Positions 1 through 8,356 of a stretch of DNA of 64,000 nucleotides are shown here, one piece after another. Source of the DNA: RUG14300 sp964561145 (GTDB lineage Bacteria > Bacillota > Clostridia > Christensenellales > CAG-1252); the NCBI GenBank assembly GCA_964561145.1, contig CAZLNZ010000009.1, positions 20,542 to 84,541 of the forward strand, read 5' to 3'. The position numbers and the translations under genes are program-made. The notes under the pieces were generated by a model. It saw only the letters and a program-made list of their open reading frames with translations. It had not been told where the DNA came from and ran no database searches. The stretch's first letter is position 1; each line of letters opens with the position of its first letter.

Positions 1-1048
1 TGTCACAAATCGGTTCTATTATCCCGGCAGTAAGTTTTAAGCCCAAGGTAAGCCCCGCCAGTTCGATTACAGGAGTTAAGACTATTGAGGATACAACGAT
101 TATTCCTGTTATTCCCAGTCCGTTTTTGATTAAGACTAAACCTGCGTTTACCAAGTCGAAACCCGATGATAGATAACCGCCAAGAATCGGAACATAGCTT
201 GAAAGCAAAAATCTTGCTGTCTTGATTCGCAATCCGTCGGATAATCCTGCAGAGATTCCGACTATTCCAAGATAAAAGGAAAAACCGCCGAAGGCAAGAA
301 CCAACAACGTTCTTGCAATATATCTAATAGCAGACTGCAGCCTCTCAAGCTTCAAGTTAGAGGAAAGATTACCGACGACACAAAAAATAACAGAAATAAC
401 AAAGAGCGGAATGACCCCTTTTGTTATTATGTTAGACACAAGGTTGGACACAACTGCAAGGGACGGACTTAATAATCCCACTCCGGAGACTGAACCTAAG
501 GCGGTCATCAATGTCAACAAAGGCGGCAAAAGGGCATTCATTACACCGTTTAGAGTGTTCACCGTATCCTTGACTGAGTTAATCGCTTTTACTAGCAATG
601 TTACTGCAATGGTAATAATTGCCGAGAAACACACAAAATAAACTATTTCAACTGTCTGCTTCTTTATAAAATTCGAAGTTAATCCGAAGATCAAGCTGAA
701 CAAAACAGCTATAAGAATAATACCGGACAACAATGGAACTATACTCTTTAGCCCCGCTGTTAAGGAATGAAAAAGCCCCTCAATCACTTCTTTTGGAGAC
801 AGATCAAGTTCCCCTTTCATCAGTTTTAGAATAAACTCCTTTGGCGAATCCTCCATTAAACCGTTTTCCAAGGAGTTGGCATAGTTTTCAAAATCCGATA
901 TATCCAAATCCTTAAGACTTTCCTCAACACTTTCCTCAAGCTCTTCAAAAAGTTCCTCCTCGCTTTTTTCTGCATAGGTATAATCCCCGAACATATATAT
1001 GCCAAGGATCAATACTAGAAATATTAAGACTAAGTGTTTAACTTTCAT
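1..1048 (-). CDS. spoIIIAE: Stage III sporulation protein AE, C-terminus cut by window edge
   Basis: Multipass membrane protein of the SpoIIIA-SpoIIQ channel that links mother cell and forespore during engulfment. My translation of the minus strand starts MKVKHLVLIFLVLILGIYMF, a signal-peptide-like hydrophobic stretch. An acidic Glu-rich segment follows at about residues 28-55, then several long hydrophobic helices. About 349 codons are visible and the family is near 400, so only the C-terminal end is missing. The ATG overlaps the stop of spoIIIAD (ATGA), which indicates translational coupling. SpoIIIAF, AG and AH would be expected further left. Identity rests on gene order plus topology. Confidence 0.88.
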   Translation of the reverse strand, partial: MKVKHLVLIFLVLILGIYMFGDYTYAEKSEEELFEELEESVEESLKDLDISDFENYANSLENGLMEDSPKEFILKLMKGELDLSPKEVIEGLFHSLTAGLKSIVPLLSGIILIAVLFSLIFGLTSNFIKKQTVEIVYFVCFSAIITIAVTLLVKAINSVKDTVNTLNGVMNALLPPLLTLMTALGSVSGVGLLSPSLAVVSNLVSNIITKGVIPLFVISVIFCVVGNLSSNLKLERLQSAIRYIARTLLVLAFGGFSFYLGIVGISAGLSDGLRIKTARFLLSSYVPILGGYLSSGFDLVNAGLVLIKNGLGITGIIVVSSIVLTPVIELAGLTLGLKLTAGIIEPICD

Positions 1049-1428
1049 ACTAAAGAGGAAATAACGTTGACAAGCTCCTTTATTATAGGGACCGACATTA
1101 GAAAAATTGATATTTTTCCCGAAAGCTGTACTTTTTCGGATAAAGAAGCTTGACCATGATCATTGCATATTGCTGAGGTATATTCAGTCAAATATCCGAT
1201 ACCTATTATTTTTAGAACACCGGAAAACAGCTCTTCATCTACACCTGTTTTATAAATAAGTTCATCGAAAACTTCAATAACACTTGTCATCGAAGAAAGT
1301 ACACCAAGCAATATTAATATTCCTGCACTTACCCCGACTAAGAGGGATATTTCAGGGCGGTCACGTTTCAATAGGAGAGAGATTATAACCGCTGCTATTG
1401 CAATACCTACAACCTTAAAAATTTCCAT
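1045..1428 (-). CDS. spoIIIAD: Stage III sporulation protein AD
   Basis: Small membrane protein of 127 residues, near the family's usual 130. It belongs to the SpoIIIAC/AD family, which forms part of the mother-cell membrane platform of the feeding-tube apparatus. It has an N-terminal membrane helix (residues 3-20), a second (about 28-48), an amphipathic middle and a C-terminal hydrophobic segment. It sits 2 nt after spoIIIAC and overlaps spoIIIAE by 4 nt, as in other endospore formers. Confidence 0.9.
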   Translation of the reverse strand: MEIFKVVGIAIAAVIISLLLKRDRPEISLLVGVSAGILILLGVLSSMTSVIEVFDELIYKTGVDEELFSGVLKIIGIGYLTEYTSAICNDHGQASLSEKVQLSGKISIFLMSVPIIKELVNVISSLV

Positions 1429-1430
1429 AA

Positions 1431-1628
1431 TTAATATAGTTGAAAAATCGAACGAATGTTATCAAACAATCCTGCAATCATATCAAGTACAAGGGTAAGA
1501 GATAAAACGAGAGCACCCAATGTTACAATTGTTGCTATCTCATCCTTGTCACTCTTTTTCAAAACAATGTTAGCCATCGATGCCAAGATTCCTATTCCGA
1601 AAAGTTTAAAAATAATCCCTATATCCAT
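1431..1628 (-). CDS. spoIIIAC: Stage III sporulation protein AC
   Basis: A 65-residue, two-helix membrane protein starting MDIGIIFKLFGIGILASM. Length and the hydrophobic-KKSDKDE-hydrophobic pattern are those of SpoIIIAC, a paralogue of the N-terminal half of SpoIIIAD. It lies one nucleotide after spoIIIAB and two before spoIIIAD, within an intact AA-AB-AC-AD-AE order. Expression would be expected in the mother cell under sigma-E, but I could not recognise a convincing sigma-E promoter. Confidence 0.9.
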   Translation of the reverse strand: MDIGIIFKLFGIGILASMANIVLKKSDKDEIATIVTLGALVLSLTLVLDMIAGLFDNIRSIFQLY

Positions 1629-1629
1629 A

Positions 1630-2067
1630 TCAAATCACCAATGCTATTGCAAAGCCTAGTATTATACTAAGTTTAAAGTATAAATCGCCCTTTTTCTTTA
1701 TCTCTTCATTAGACTTTTCCTTGAGCAACAAGGCATTCTCCCTTGTTCTAGAAAGAAGCGTTAATGTATTCTCACAATCACTACGCCCGATACTATGTAC
1801 TACAGAATCAATTTCCGCTTTTTCTTTCTTTGATATAATATCTATACGGTCTCCCGATAAATACATTCTGAAATCCTTATTGCAATGAAAACTCTTTTTT
1901 ATTTCGTCAATAGGAGTAAGTGCCGACGAAATCCTCTCGTAACAATAACCAATAAATCTTTCGTAATCGGAGTAGAATTCACTCCTTCTCTTATATATTT
2001 TTTTCAAATATACACCTATGTATATTGAACAAATGATAACAATAAAGCTTACTATCCATTTAAGCAT
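1630..2067 (-). CDS. spoIIIAB: Stage III sporulation protein AB
   Basis: A 145-residue protein with an N-terminal membrane helix (residues 4-22), a basic stretch KKIYKRRSEF, a mostly helical soluble domain and a C-terminal hydrophobic helix (about 125-145). This hairpin-like topology, and some resemblance to GspF-type platform proteins, is typical of SpoIIIAB, which couples the SpoIIIAA ATPase to the membrane channel. Its start overlaps the end of spoIIIAA by 8 nt. Confidence 0.87.
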   Translation of the reverse strand: MLKWIVSFIVIICSIYIGVYLKKIYKRRSEFYSDYERFIGYCYERISSALTPIDEIKKSFHCNKDFRMYLSGDRIDIISKKEKAEIDSVVHSIGRSDCENTLTLLSRTRENALLLKEKSNEEIKKKGDLYFKLSIILGFAIALVI

Positions 2068-2839
2068 ATATAATATCCTTCACCGTTCCCGCCTTTGGAG
2101 TTTTGCTCAAAAGAACGTATATATTAAAAATCTTAAGCTCATCTGGAAGCTTGTTGAAATCGTCAGAATGAATCGAGGCAATTACCTTTATGCCACAACG
2201 CATTAAGTCATTTATAGTTGCATATTCTTCCTTGCCGAAAAGCTCATCGGTTACTACAGTTTCAGGGGACATTGCTCTAACTATACCACTGTAAGCTTTT
2301 TCCTTAAGGCTCCCCTTAATTACCTCGCAATATCCTAAATCAAAGCCACATCCTCCCGATAGTTCACCTCTTTCATCTATGACCACTACTGTTTTTTTAT
2401 ATGATACCCTTCTTGCAATATCGCGTAAAAATGTCGTTTTGCCGGCGAAGGGCTCTGCCATTACCAAAATACTTTTGTTTAACTCAAATTGAGAAAGGAC
2501 CTCGGAACATCCCTTTACCTCATGAGGAATACGGATTACCAACGAATTTATATTATTAACTTGAGGTACGCCATTTTTAACAATATACTCTCCGCCAACG
2601 CCAATCCTTATGCCACCTTTATAGTCTAGATATCCCATCGACAGTTTTTCACCGACGGAATAGACAGAGCCTCTTGTTACAGTGTTCAATATATTATCGA
2701 TTAACAGTCTGTCTGCTACCCTTTCCCCAATTAATCTACTCTCTCTAGTGAGAAAAATAATCTCCTTTCCGAGATTAAGTCGTATTTCACAAACATCTGT
2801 CAATTCTTTAGCTGAAAAATAGTCAAAAAGAAAGCTCAT
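2060..2839 (-). CDS. spoIIIAA: Stage III sporulation protein AA, secretion-type ATPase
   Basis: Cytoplasmic ATPase thought to power the SpoIIIA-SpoIIQ apparatus. It is 259 residues, shorter than the roughly 307 of Bacillus SpoIIIAA, with the deficit mostly N-terminal. The P-loop at about residues 128-136 reads AEPFAGKTT, so the first glycine of GxxxxGKT is alanine. The following FLRDIARR and the VVVIDERGELSGG segment are characteristic of the family, as is the C-terminal SIHSDDF region. It is the first gene of the operon. The start follows AGGATAGGGT, a weak ribosome site. Confidence 0.9.
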   Translation of the reverse strand: MSFLFDYFSAKELTDVCEIRLNLGKEIIFLTRESRLIGERVADRLLIDNILNTVTRGSVYSVGEKLSMGYLDYKGGIRIGVGGEYIVKNGVPQVNNINSLVIRIPHEVKGCSEVLSQFELNKSILVMAEPFAGKTTFLRDIARRVSYKKTVVVIDERGELSGGCGFDLGYCEVIKGSLKEKAYSGIVRAMSPETVVTDELFGKEEYATINDLMRCGIKVIASIHSDDFNKLPDELKIFNIYVLLSKTPKAGTVKDIIYA

Positions 2840-2904
2840 ACCCTATCCTATGATGGTAGCATGAGCTTAATAACCTGGTGTCAAAAAAGACAAATTATTC
2901 TACA

Positions 2905-3846
2905 TTAATCGTGAGACTTTGCCTTTTTACTCTTTCTCAAGGGTGCAACTCTCTTTCTTTTTCCTGCAAATATATTGAGCAATATATACGCAGTTAATAA
3001 GAGTATAACAGAAACCACTAATATAACATACATTACTCCGACAGATACCGAATGCCCGAAAAAGGAAAGACTGCAGTCAAGAGATTCTTTTATCTCCCCT
3101 ATAACCTCAGAGGGTACACCTAAATTCTGCATCTCAGCCAAGGTTCCTTGCATTGCATGATTTCTAACCAAAGAGGTCCCATAGGTTCCAGGAAGAAGCG
3201 ATAAAACCTTTTGCAATCCTGATCCGAAAGAAGAAATTGGCATATAAGCACCGCAAATAAAGCCATACGCTGCACTGACTATTGTTCCAACCGCTGAAAT
3301 CTGTCCTTGTGAAGTAAGGAAAAAGTTAATGACAGAGGAAAGGGCATTTCCAAAAAGTGCCAAAAGAGTCACGTCCAAAAGGACTAGGAATACATCACCT
3401 ACGGACATATACCAACCGACTGCGGCAACATATATTAAGCAACAGCCCATTGCAACATAGCAAACCATCAATGTGCTTAAAAGATTGGCTATGTAGTACG
3501 CAACCGATAATATAGCAGGCTTTACGGGAGATATTGTCAAATCTTTTATTGCTCCCGTAACCTTATCTTGAACCATAAGAAAGTTGGAACAAAAAGCAAC
3601 CGTTACACAGGAAACTGCCAAAATAGACGAAATCAATTCACCACCGACCAAGCCGTTAATAATCTTTTCAGGCAATGTAAAACCATCGGGTAGGGAGGAA
3701 AGGAAATTATCTCTATAGACGTTTCCTAAGAAAGTGGCATATAAAACAAGTAGTATTGCAGGAGTAATTAAAGAGGCAAAGAACATTCCCTTGTCCTTAA
3801 AAAACAATTTAACGTTTCTCTTTATCAATATAAACAAGGTTTTCAT
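2905..3846 (-). CDS. ABC-2 type exporter, permease subunit
   Basis: 313 residues with about six membrane helices: one near residues 22-42, then five between about 65 and 295. This is the ABC-2 permease architecture (DrrB/NodJ type). The tail is basic (KRKRVAPLRKSKKAKSHD) and presumably cytoplasmic. The ATG overlaps the stop of the ATPase gene by 4 nt, so the two are coupled and form one exporter. The substrate cannot be inferred: drug, lipid or polysaccharide exporters all use this architecture. Confidence 0.85.
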   Translation of the reverse strand: MKTLFILIKRNVKLFFKDKGMFFASLITPAILLVLYATFLGNVYRDNFLSSLPDGFTLPEKIINGLVGGELISSILAVSCVTVAFCSNFLMVQDKVTGAIKDLTISPVKPAILSVAYYIANLLSTLMVCYVAMGCCLIYVAAVGWYMSVGDVFLVLLDVTLLALFGNALSSVINFFLTSQGQISAVGTIVSAAYGFICGAYMPISSFGSGLQKVLSLLPGTYGTSLVRNHAMQGTLAEMQNLGVPSEVIGEIKESLDCSLSFFGHSVSVGVMYVILVVSVILLLTAYILLNIFAGKRKRVAPLRKSKKAKSHD

Positions 3847-4757
3847 TTCTCATTTCCTCCGAGTATTTTACCAGTAACTGCAAGGAATACATCATCCATT
3901 TTACCCTTTGTAATTTCATAATCGATGAATATGTCGGGATATTTTACGATAAGAGCCGTTGCCGCTTTTGTATCGGGAACCGATAGGCGATAAGTATCAT
4001 CGTTCATACGCTCGAAATCGATATTAAGTTTTTTAACACTTTCCTCATCTGCTCCGTAAAGTGTAATAAAATCACCGGTATATGTGTTTTTCAATTCGAT
4101 CGGGGTTCCTTCTGCCGCAATAACACCGCTATCAAGGATGATAACATAATCCGACTCTGCCGCTTCTTCCATATAGTGAGTGGTAAGAAAAACTGTCATG
4201 TTTTCCGATTTACGTAACTCATAAATTGCACTCCACAATGTTTTACGTGTTTGTGGGTCCAATCCGGTCGTAGGTTCATCTAAAATGAGAATTTTCGGCT
4301 TATGGAAGATCGCTCTAGCAACATCGATGCGTCTGCGTTGTCCACCGGACAGCTTACCGACGGTGCGTTTTATTAAGTCTTTAAAATCCAAAAGCTCCGC
4401 TAATTCTCTTAAACGATTACGGAATGCCTCCCCCGTAATACCATAGAGAGCGGCTCTGCTCTCAAGATTGTCATAAACACTTAAAGCGGAATCAAGCACC
4501 GAATTTTGGAAAACAACACCAAGCTCGCTCTTAATAATATCCTTCTCTTGATCCAAATCATGTCCGTCTATTACGACCTTTCCGCTATCTGCGGCAAGCT
4601 GACCGCACATAATATTTATGCTAGTAGATTTACCGGCACCGTTTACTCCGAGAAATGCAAAAAACTCACCTCTTTTTACGTGAAAGCTTAAGTCTCTGAC
4701 TGCATGAACTTCACCGAAGCTTTTGTTCAAATTGCTAATTTGAATAATACTATCCAT
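3843..4757 (-). CDS. ABC-2 type exporter, ATP-binding subunit
   Basis: 304-residue DrrA/CcmA-type ATPase. Visible motifs are Walker A GVNGAGKST (about 37-45), signature LSGGQRRRIDVARAI (about 138), Walker B ILILDEPTTGLDP (about 155) and the H-loop TTHYMEEA. A C-terminal regulatory extension of some 80 residues is typical of drug-resistance exporters. It is first in a two-gene operon with the downstream permease. A near-consensus promoter lies at 4820-4849 with an 18-bp dyad just upstream, suggesting repressor control; no regulator gene is adjacent. Confidence 0.9.
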   Translation of the reverse strand: MDSIIQISNLNKSFGEVHAVRDLSFHVKRGEFFAFLGVNGAGKSTSINIMCGQLAADSGKVVIDGHDLDQEKDIIKSELGVVFQNSVLDSALSVYDNLESRAALYGITGEAFRNRLRELAELLDFKDLIKRTVGKLSGGQRRRIDVARAIFHKPKILILDEPTTGLDPQTRKTLWSAIYELRKSENMTVFLTTHYMEEAAESDYVIILDSGVIAAEGTPIELKNTYTGDFITLYGADEESVKKLNIDFERMNDDTYRLSVPDTKAATALIVKYPDIFIDYEITKGKMDDVFLAVTGKILGGNEK

Positions 4758-4819
4758 ACCAACACCCTCTATTACAAATGCTAGAACCGCTTAAACTTCA
4801 AGCGATTTCAAGACTTCTT

Positions 4820-4849
4820 ATTATACAATTTAATAGCACGCTGTGTCAA
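4820..4849 (-). promoter_or_regulatory. Sigma-A promoter of the ABC exporter
   Basis: Minus-strand TTGACA (4844-4849), an 18-nt spacer and TATAAT (4820-4825), 63 nt before the ATPase start. Both hexamers are perfect consensus. Confidence 0.8.
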
Positions 4850-4860
4850 TACCATACCTC

Positions 4861-4878
4861 GATTCACAAAAGTGAATC
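4861..4878. promoter_or_regulatory. Perfect dyad GATTCAC-N4-GTGAATC, candidate operator
   Basis: GATTCACAAAAGTGAATC is a perfect 7-bp inverted repeat with a 4-nt centre, ending 12 bp upstream of the exporter -35 box. The size and placement fit a dimeric regulator. There is no T-run on the exporter side, so a terminator is less likely. That it is an operator is inference. Confidence 0.5.
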
Positions 4879-4918
4879 TCACAGCGGAAGATCCACCATC
4901 CTTCTCATTTTAATAATG

Positions 4919-6691
4919 CTAGGACAACTCCGTCGACATTACCTTTCTAATAGCTCGTCTCAACCTTTCGACATCGGGTACCGGCATCTCAAGCTTATAG
5001 TCAAAAAACTCATTTCTGTTTGAACGACGTTGGAAGGTGGGATCAACCTTATAAATGAATATCGCTTGACCTAAACTGATAGGATCGCTTATCGCACGGG
5101 GAAGCTTACCGTTCTTATTGTAAAAATCCAAGATCTTCTTTACGATAGACTTGATATCATAGTAATTGAAATAGGTTTCGTCCGCAATGATTATAGCTAA
5201 TGCATTTATTACGCCATATTTTATTACACTCGGAAAATCTTCAAAGCCCTCCGGAAGATAATCGACAGAAGTGTGAGTATATGCGTTGTTCATTACAGTG
5301 ATCGGACCTTTGTACCCTCTACGAATACATTCATATATATATTGTTCCTTTACCATCCACATCGGTTGAATTGCATTAAGGCAATCCAACATTGCAGAAA
5401 CGAGCTCATTATTGTATTTGTTATCGACCTCAAATTGATCAAATAAAAATGGGGTGTCACTAAAATACTCGTCCGTTCTGTCAAAAAGATAAAAGAAAAC
5501 ACATCTCTTAAGCTCCGGCGTAAATTCAATCGTGTTCTTAGAAGTTAGAAGCTTTGTAAACTCCTTTCTCACCTTATTCATAAGAACTTGTGGTAAAGTA
5601 TGACGTCTAAGATCGATCTTTGACGGAAAAGCACCTCTACTTATCAACATATAGGGAAGTACTGACCTATTCTTTCTAAAGAATTCCAGTATCTCCTCCT
5701 TTGCTAAAGGATCTCCATTATTATACCTTGCGTATTCCAACATCAAAGGAGGAAGCCTATAATTAGGGAAATCTTCACGTGTTTTTTGAACAAAATACAG
5801 ACTCCACTTATATTCCTTGTATTCAAACAATCTAGTGGCAATCTCGATTCCGTCTTCTGCATCGAGTATTTTTACACTTTCAGACTTTTCCAATACCGAG
5901 GTTCTATATGCCTTGCCAAGAGAAAGAAACCTCATATAAAGCTGTGAGTTCAATCCGTCATATTCAATTGCCTTTTCATACCAAGCTATAGCATCCGGCT
6001 TCTTTAATAGGCGTCTGTAGTTATCACCAATTGCCGTTGCCGCAGCTGCATCGTCTTCACTGTCAATTCCAAAATGAAAATGATTCTGTATGACACTTAT
6101 TGCTTCCCTATAATTACCGTGTGAATGAAGATTCTTTACACCCAGCAGAATATTGTCGTTTTGAATTTTTTTTTCTTCATCGGCAGTAACAAAGGGTTTG
6201 TGATCGTCAAGTCCTAATTCATTCTTGAGGAAATCTGTAAAAAAATCATCTAAGTTAAACTTTTGCCAGGATTCATCGGAGTCCTCGATAAATTCATCAT
6301 CGTCATCCTCGCCTGCAATTGTAAACTTGGGTTTCTCATCATCTTCGGGGTACCTCGGCGGAATGAAATCATGTGAGATTCTGGCAAGATAGCCTATCAA
6401 AGGATAAAAACGCTCACCTCTGAAACGTGATAAAATTGTAGAAATCAATTCAAAGTATTCCGGACTTCTATATTCTAAAAGAGAGTGTATCCTCTCGTAT
6501 ATAAAATAAGAATATGGTTTTTGACCGAGCAAATAAAGAGTGTCAGCAAGCCTATACATTACATCTTTGTTTGGTCCTTGGTCATATAATTTGTTCAATA
6601 TTTCCAAAGCCTCATCATACCTTTTATCCTTTATAAGTTCATCCACTCGTCTCAGCTGTGGAAATATTGCCGATGACATCGATATAGGCAT
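4919..6691 (-). CDS. TPR-repeat protein of unknown function
   Basis: 590 residues without signal peptide or membrane helix. The N-terminus (about 10-60) is a clear TPR-like helix pair (ELIKDKRYDEALEILNKLY), with more TPR-like repeats near 190-260, including KKPDAIAWYEKAIEYDG. A strongly acidic linker (EDDDDEFIEDSDE) sits at about 125-140. The C-terminal 250 residues match nothing I know. It is last in a tight run with hslO, a methyltransferase and a membrane protein (gaps of 27, 16 and 5 nt). A scaffolding role is only a guess. GGGAGG precedes the chosen ATG. Confidence 0.7.
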   Translation of the reverse strand: MPISMSSAIFPQLRRVDELIKDKRYDEALEILNKLYDQGPNKDVMYRLADTLYLLGQKPYSYFIYERIHSLLEYRSPEYFELISTILSRFRGERFYPLIGYLARISHDFIPPRYPEDDEKPKFTIAGEDDDDEFIEDSDESWQKFNLDDFFTDFLKNELGLDDHKPFVTADEEKKIQNDNILLGVKNLHSHGNYREAISVIQNHFHFGIDSEDDAAAATAIGDNYRRLLKKPDAIAWYEKAIEYDGLNSQLYMRFLSLGKAYRTSVLEKSESVKILDAEDGIEIATRLFEYKEYKWSLYFVQKTREDFPNYRLPPLMLEYARYNNGDPLAKEEILEFFRKNRSVLPYMLISRGAFPSKIDLRRHTLPQVLMNKVRKEFTKLLTSKNTIEFTPELKRCVFFYLFDRTDEYFSDTPFLFDQFEVDNKYNNELVSAMLDCLNAIQPMWMVKEQYIYECIRRGYKGPITVMNNAYTHTSVDYLPEGFEDFPSVIKYGVINALAIIIADETYFNYYDIKSIVKKILDFYNKNGKLPRAISDPISLGQAIFIYKVDPTFQRRSNRNEFFDYKLEMPVPDVERLRRAIRKVMSTELS

Positions 6692-6718
6692 ACTTCTCTT
6701 CCTCCCTTTGTATCGTTA

Positions 6719-7609
6719 CTATTGCTTTTTGTTCTTCTTATCATAGTTTTGCCAAATATCTATAACCTGTTGCTTGTCAAATACATATTTCTTTTGGCAA
6801 AAATGACATTGTATTTCAATATTTCCTCTTTCCATTAAAATGTTAACGCATTCATTCCTTCCAATCGAGCGTACAACACCCTCCATATACTCCGGTGAGC
6901 ATATACAATGATAATGGGGAGTTACCGCATCGAATGACTTGTGATCAAAATGTCCGAAGTAATCATCTATTATTTTCTCAGGATTTCTCCAAGCTACGAG
7001 CTTATCCATGATTCCGAAATTCATGGAAATGTCTTCTAGAATAACAAGTATCTCGTCAGGACAACCGGGAAGCGGTTGTATAATAATTCCGCCGGCAGAG
7101 GTGCATTCGCCACTGTCATCAAGATTTACAGCCATGGCAAGTGCTGTCGGACAGCCCTCGCTTTTTGTAAAATACCAAGCGAAGTCCTCATCGACATTTC
7201 CGTTTACAAGTTCACTGTTTCCCGAGTAACATTCCTTCAAGCCAAGATCCTTAACGACCGTCAACATTCCATTGGAAAAACCATCCCTCAGATTCTCCTT
7301 TCCGTTACCCAAACGAGGAAGAGAGGCTTGAGGATTTGAAACATAGCCTCTTACGTTCATGCTCGAATCTCCTGCAACAATAATACCACCGAGAGGACCA
7401 TCACAAGTAATGTTTATTGAGAACTTATCTCCACTGTTCTTCAGATTAGAACTCATAAAGCTTGCAACTGTTAAAACCTTTCCCAATGCAACTGTTGCCA
7501 ATCTTGAGGTATGATGTAAATGCTGAGCTTCCTTGACCAGCTCTGTTGTATCAAAAGCGGTAACCTCCGCTAACCCGTTAAACAATAAGGTTTTACAAAT
7601 TTTATCCAT
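6719..7609 (-). CDS. hslO: Redox-regulated chaperone Hsp33
   Basis: Cytoplasmic holdase activated by oxidative unfolding. 296 residues, the normal family length. The four zinc-binding cysteines are present as CxC (HCICS, about 236-238) and CxxC (CHFC, about 268-271), so the redox switch should work. The N-terminal HHTSRLATVALGKVL and the central CDGPLGGIIV region fit the family. The start has a good site (AGGAGATAAT). It lies between a methyltransferase gene and a TPR-protein gene in the same orientation. A C-terminal lysine-rich tail follows the zinc domain. Confidence 0.95.
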   Translation of the reverse strand: MDKICKTLLFNGLAEVTAFDTTELVKEAQHLHHTSRLATVALGKVLTVASFMSSNLKNSGDKFSINITCDGPLGGIIVAGDSSMNVRGYVSNPQASLPRLGNGKENLRDGFSNGMLTVVKDLGLKECYSGNSELVNGNVDEDFAWYFTKSEGCPTALAMAVNLDDSGECTSAGGIIIQPLPGCPDEILVILEDISMNFGIMDKLVAWRNPEKIIDDYFGHFDHKSFDAVTPHYHCICSPEYMEGVVRSIGRNECVNILMERGNIEIQCHFCQKKYVFDKQQVIDIWQNYDKKNKKQ

Positions 7610-7625
7610 ATTATCTCCTATACCA

Positions 7626-8351
7626 TTAATCCTTTCTCAAAAGGACAAGTAAACTTTTAGAGGTTTTTCTAGGGCGACCTAAGGTTTTTAAATCACATTC
7701 CTGTGCTACAGAAAAACCGTGTTTTTTCGCCAAGTCCAATACATACTCCCTCGTATGAACATATTGCCGTTGAAACTCCTCTGCTCTAACATATCTGCCG
7801 TCGCCCTCTTTTTCAAAAAAGAGCAGGTCCATACTTACAGAGTCACTTTTATTATCGTATTCGTTTTGCCAAAAATAGGTTAATTCCTCTAAATCTTCAT
7901 AGTAAAGATTGTTTCCGAGAATCTCCTTGAGTTTGTATTCTGTGGAATAGTCAAATAAGAATATTCCACCCACCTTTAAAGCCTCTGAAACCTTTTGAAA
8001 AAGTTTGTCCAGCTCGTTATTATTAAGATAATTAATACCGTCACAAGCTGCAGTAATACCGTCTAAAGGCTTGGAAAAAGTAAATTTGAGTGCATTCTCT
8101 TGACGAAAACATACACGCAAGCCCTGCTTTCTTGCATTTTCAATTGCAAGGTTGAGCATATCCGCACTTAAATCCGAGCCTTGAACATTCAATCCAAGCT
8201 TTGCAAGCTCGACGGTAAACAACCCCGTACCGCAAAACAAATCGAGATAATCTCCGACCGAGTGGTCAAAAGCTAATCGTGCCACCCTTTTATAGTCGTA
8301 TTCGATCAACTTATCATAGTGCTTTGCCAGTACGGAATATGCGTTACTCAT
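7626..8351 (-). CDS. Class I SAM-dependent methyltransferase
   Basis: 241 residues. SAM-binding motif I is YLDLFCGTGLFTVELAKLG (about 35-53); motif II has the acidic residue in GSDLSADML, and the post-motif reads ITAACDGINYL. This resembles small bacterial methyltransferases of the Methyltransf_25 group. The substrate is unknown. It begins 5 nt after the upstream membrane-protein gene and ends 16 nt before hslO, so all are probably co-transcribed. Confidence 0.85.
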   Translation of the reverse strand: MSNAYSVLAKHYDKLIEYDYKRVARLAFDHSVGDYLDLFCGTGLFTVELAKLGLNVQGSDLSADMLNLAIENARKQGLRVCFRQENALKFTFSKPLDGITAACDGINYLNNNELDKLFQKVSEALKVGGIFLFDYSTEYKLKEILGNNLYYEDLEELTYFWQNEYDNKSDSVSMDLLFFEKEGDGRYVRAEEFQRQYVHTREYVLDLAKKHGFSVAQECDLKTLGRPRKTSKSLLVLLRKD

Positions 8352-8356
8352 AACAA

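Noticed and set aside
2840..2904. Sigma-E promoter upstream of spoIIIAA (GTTATTA and CATAGGAT)
   Set aside because: Weak match and the -10 lies too close to the start codon.
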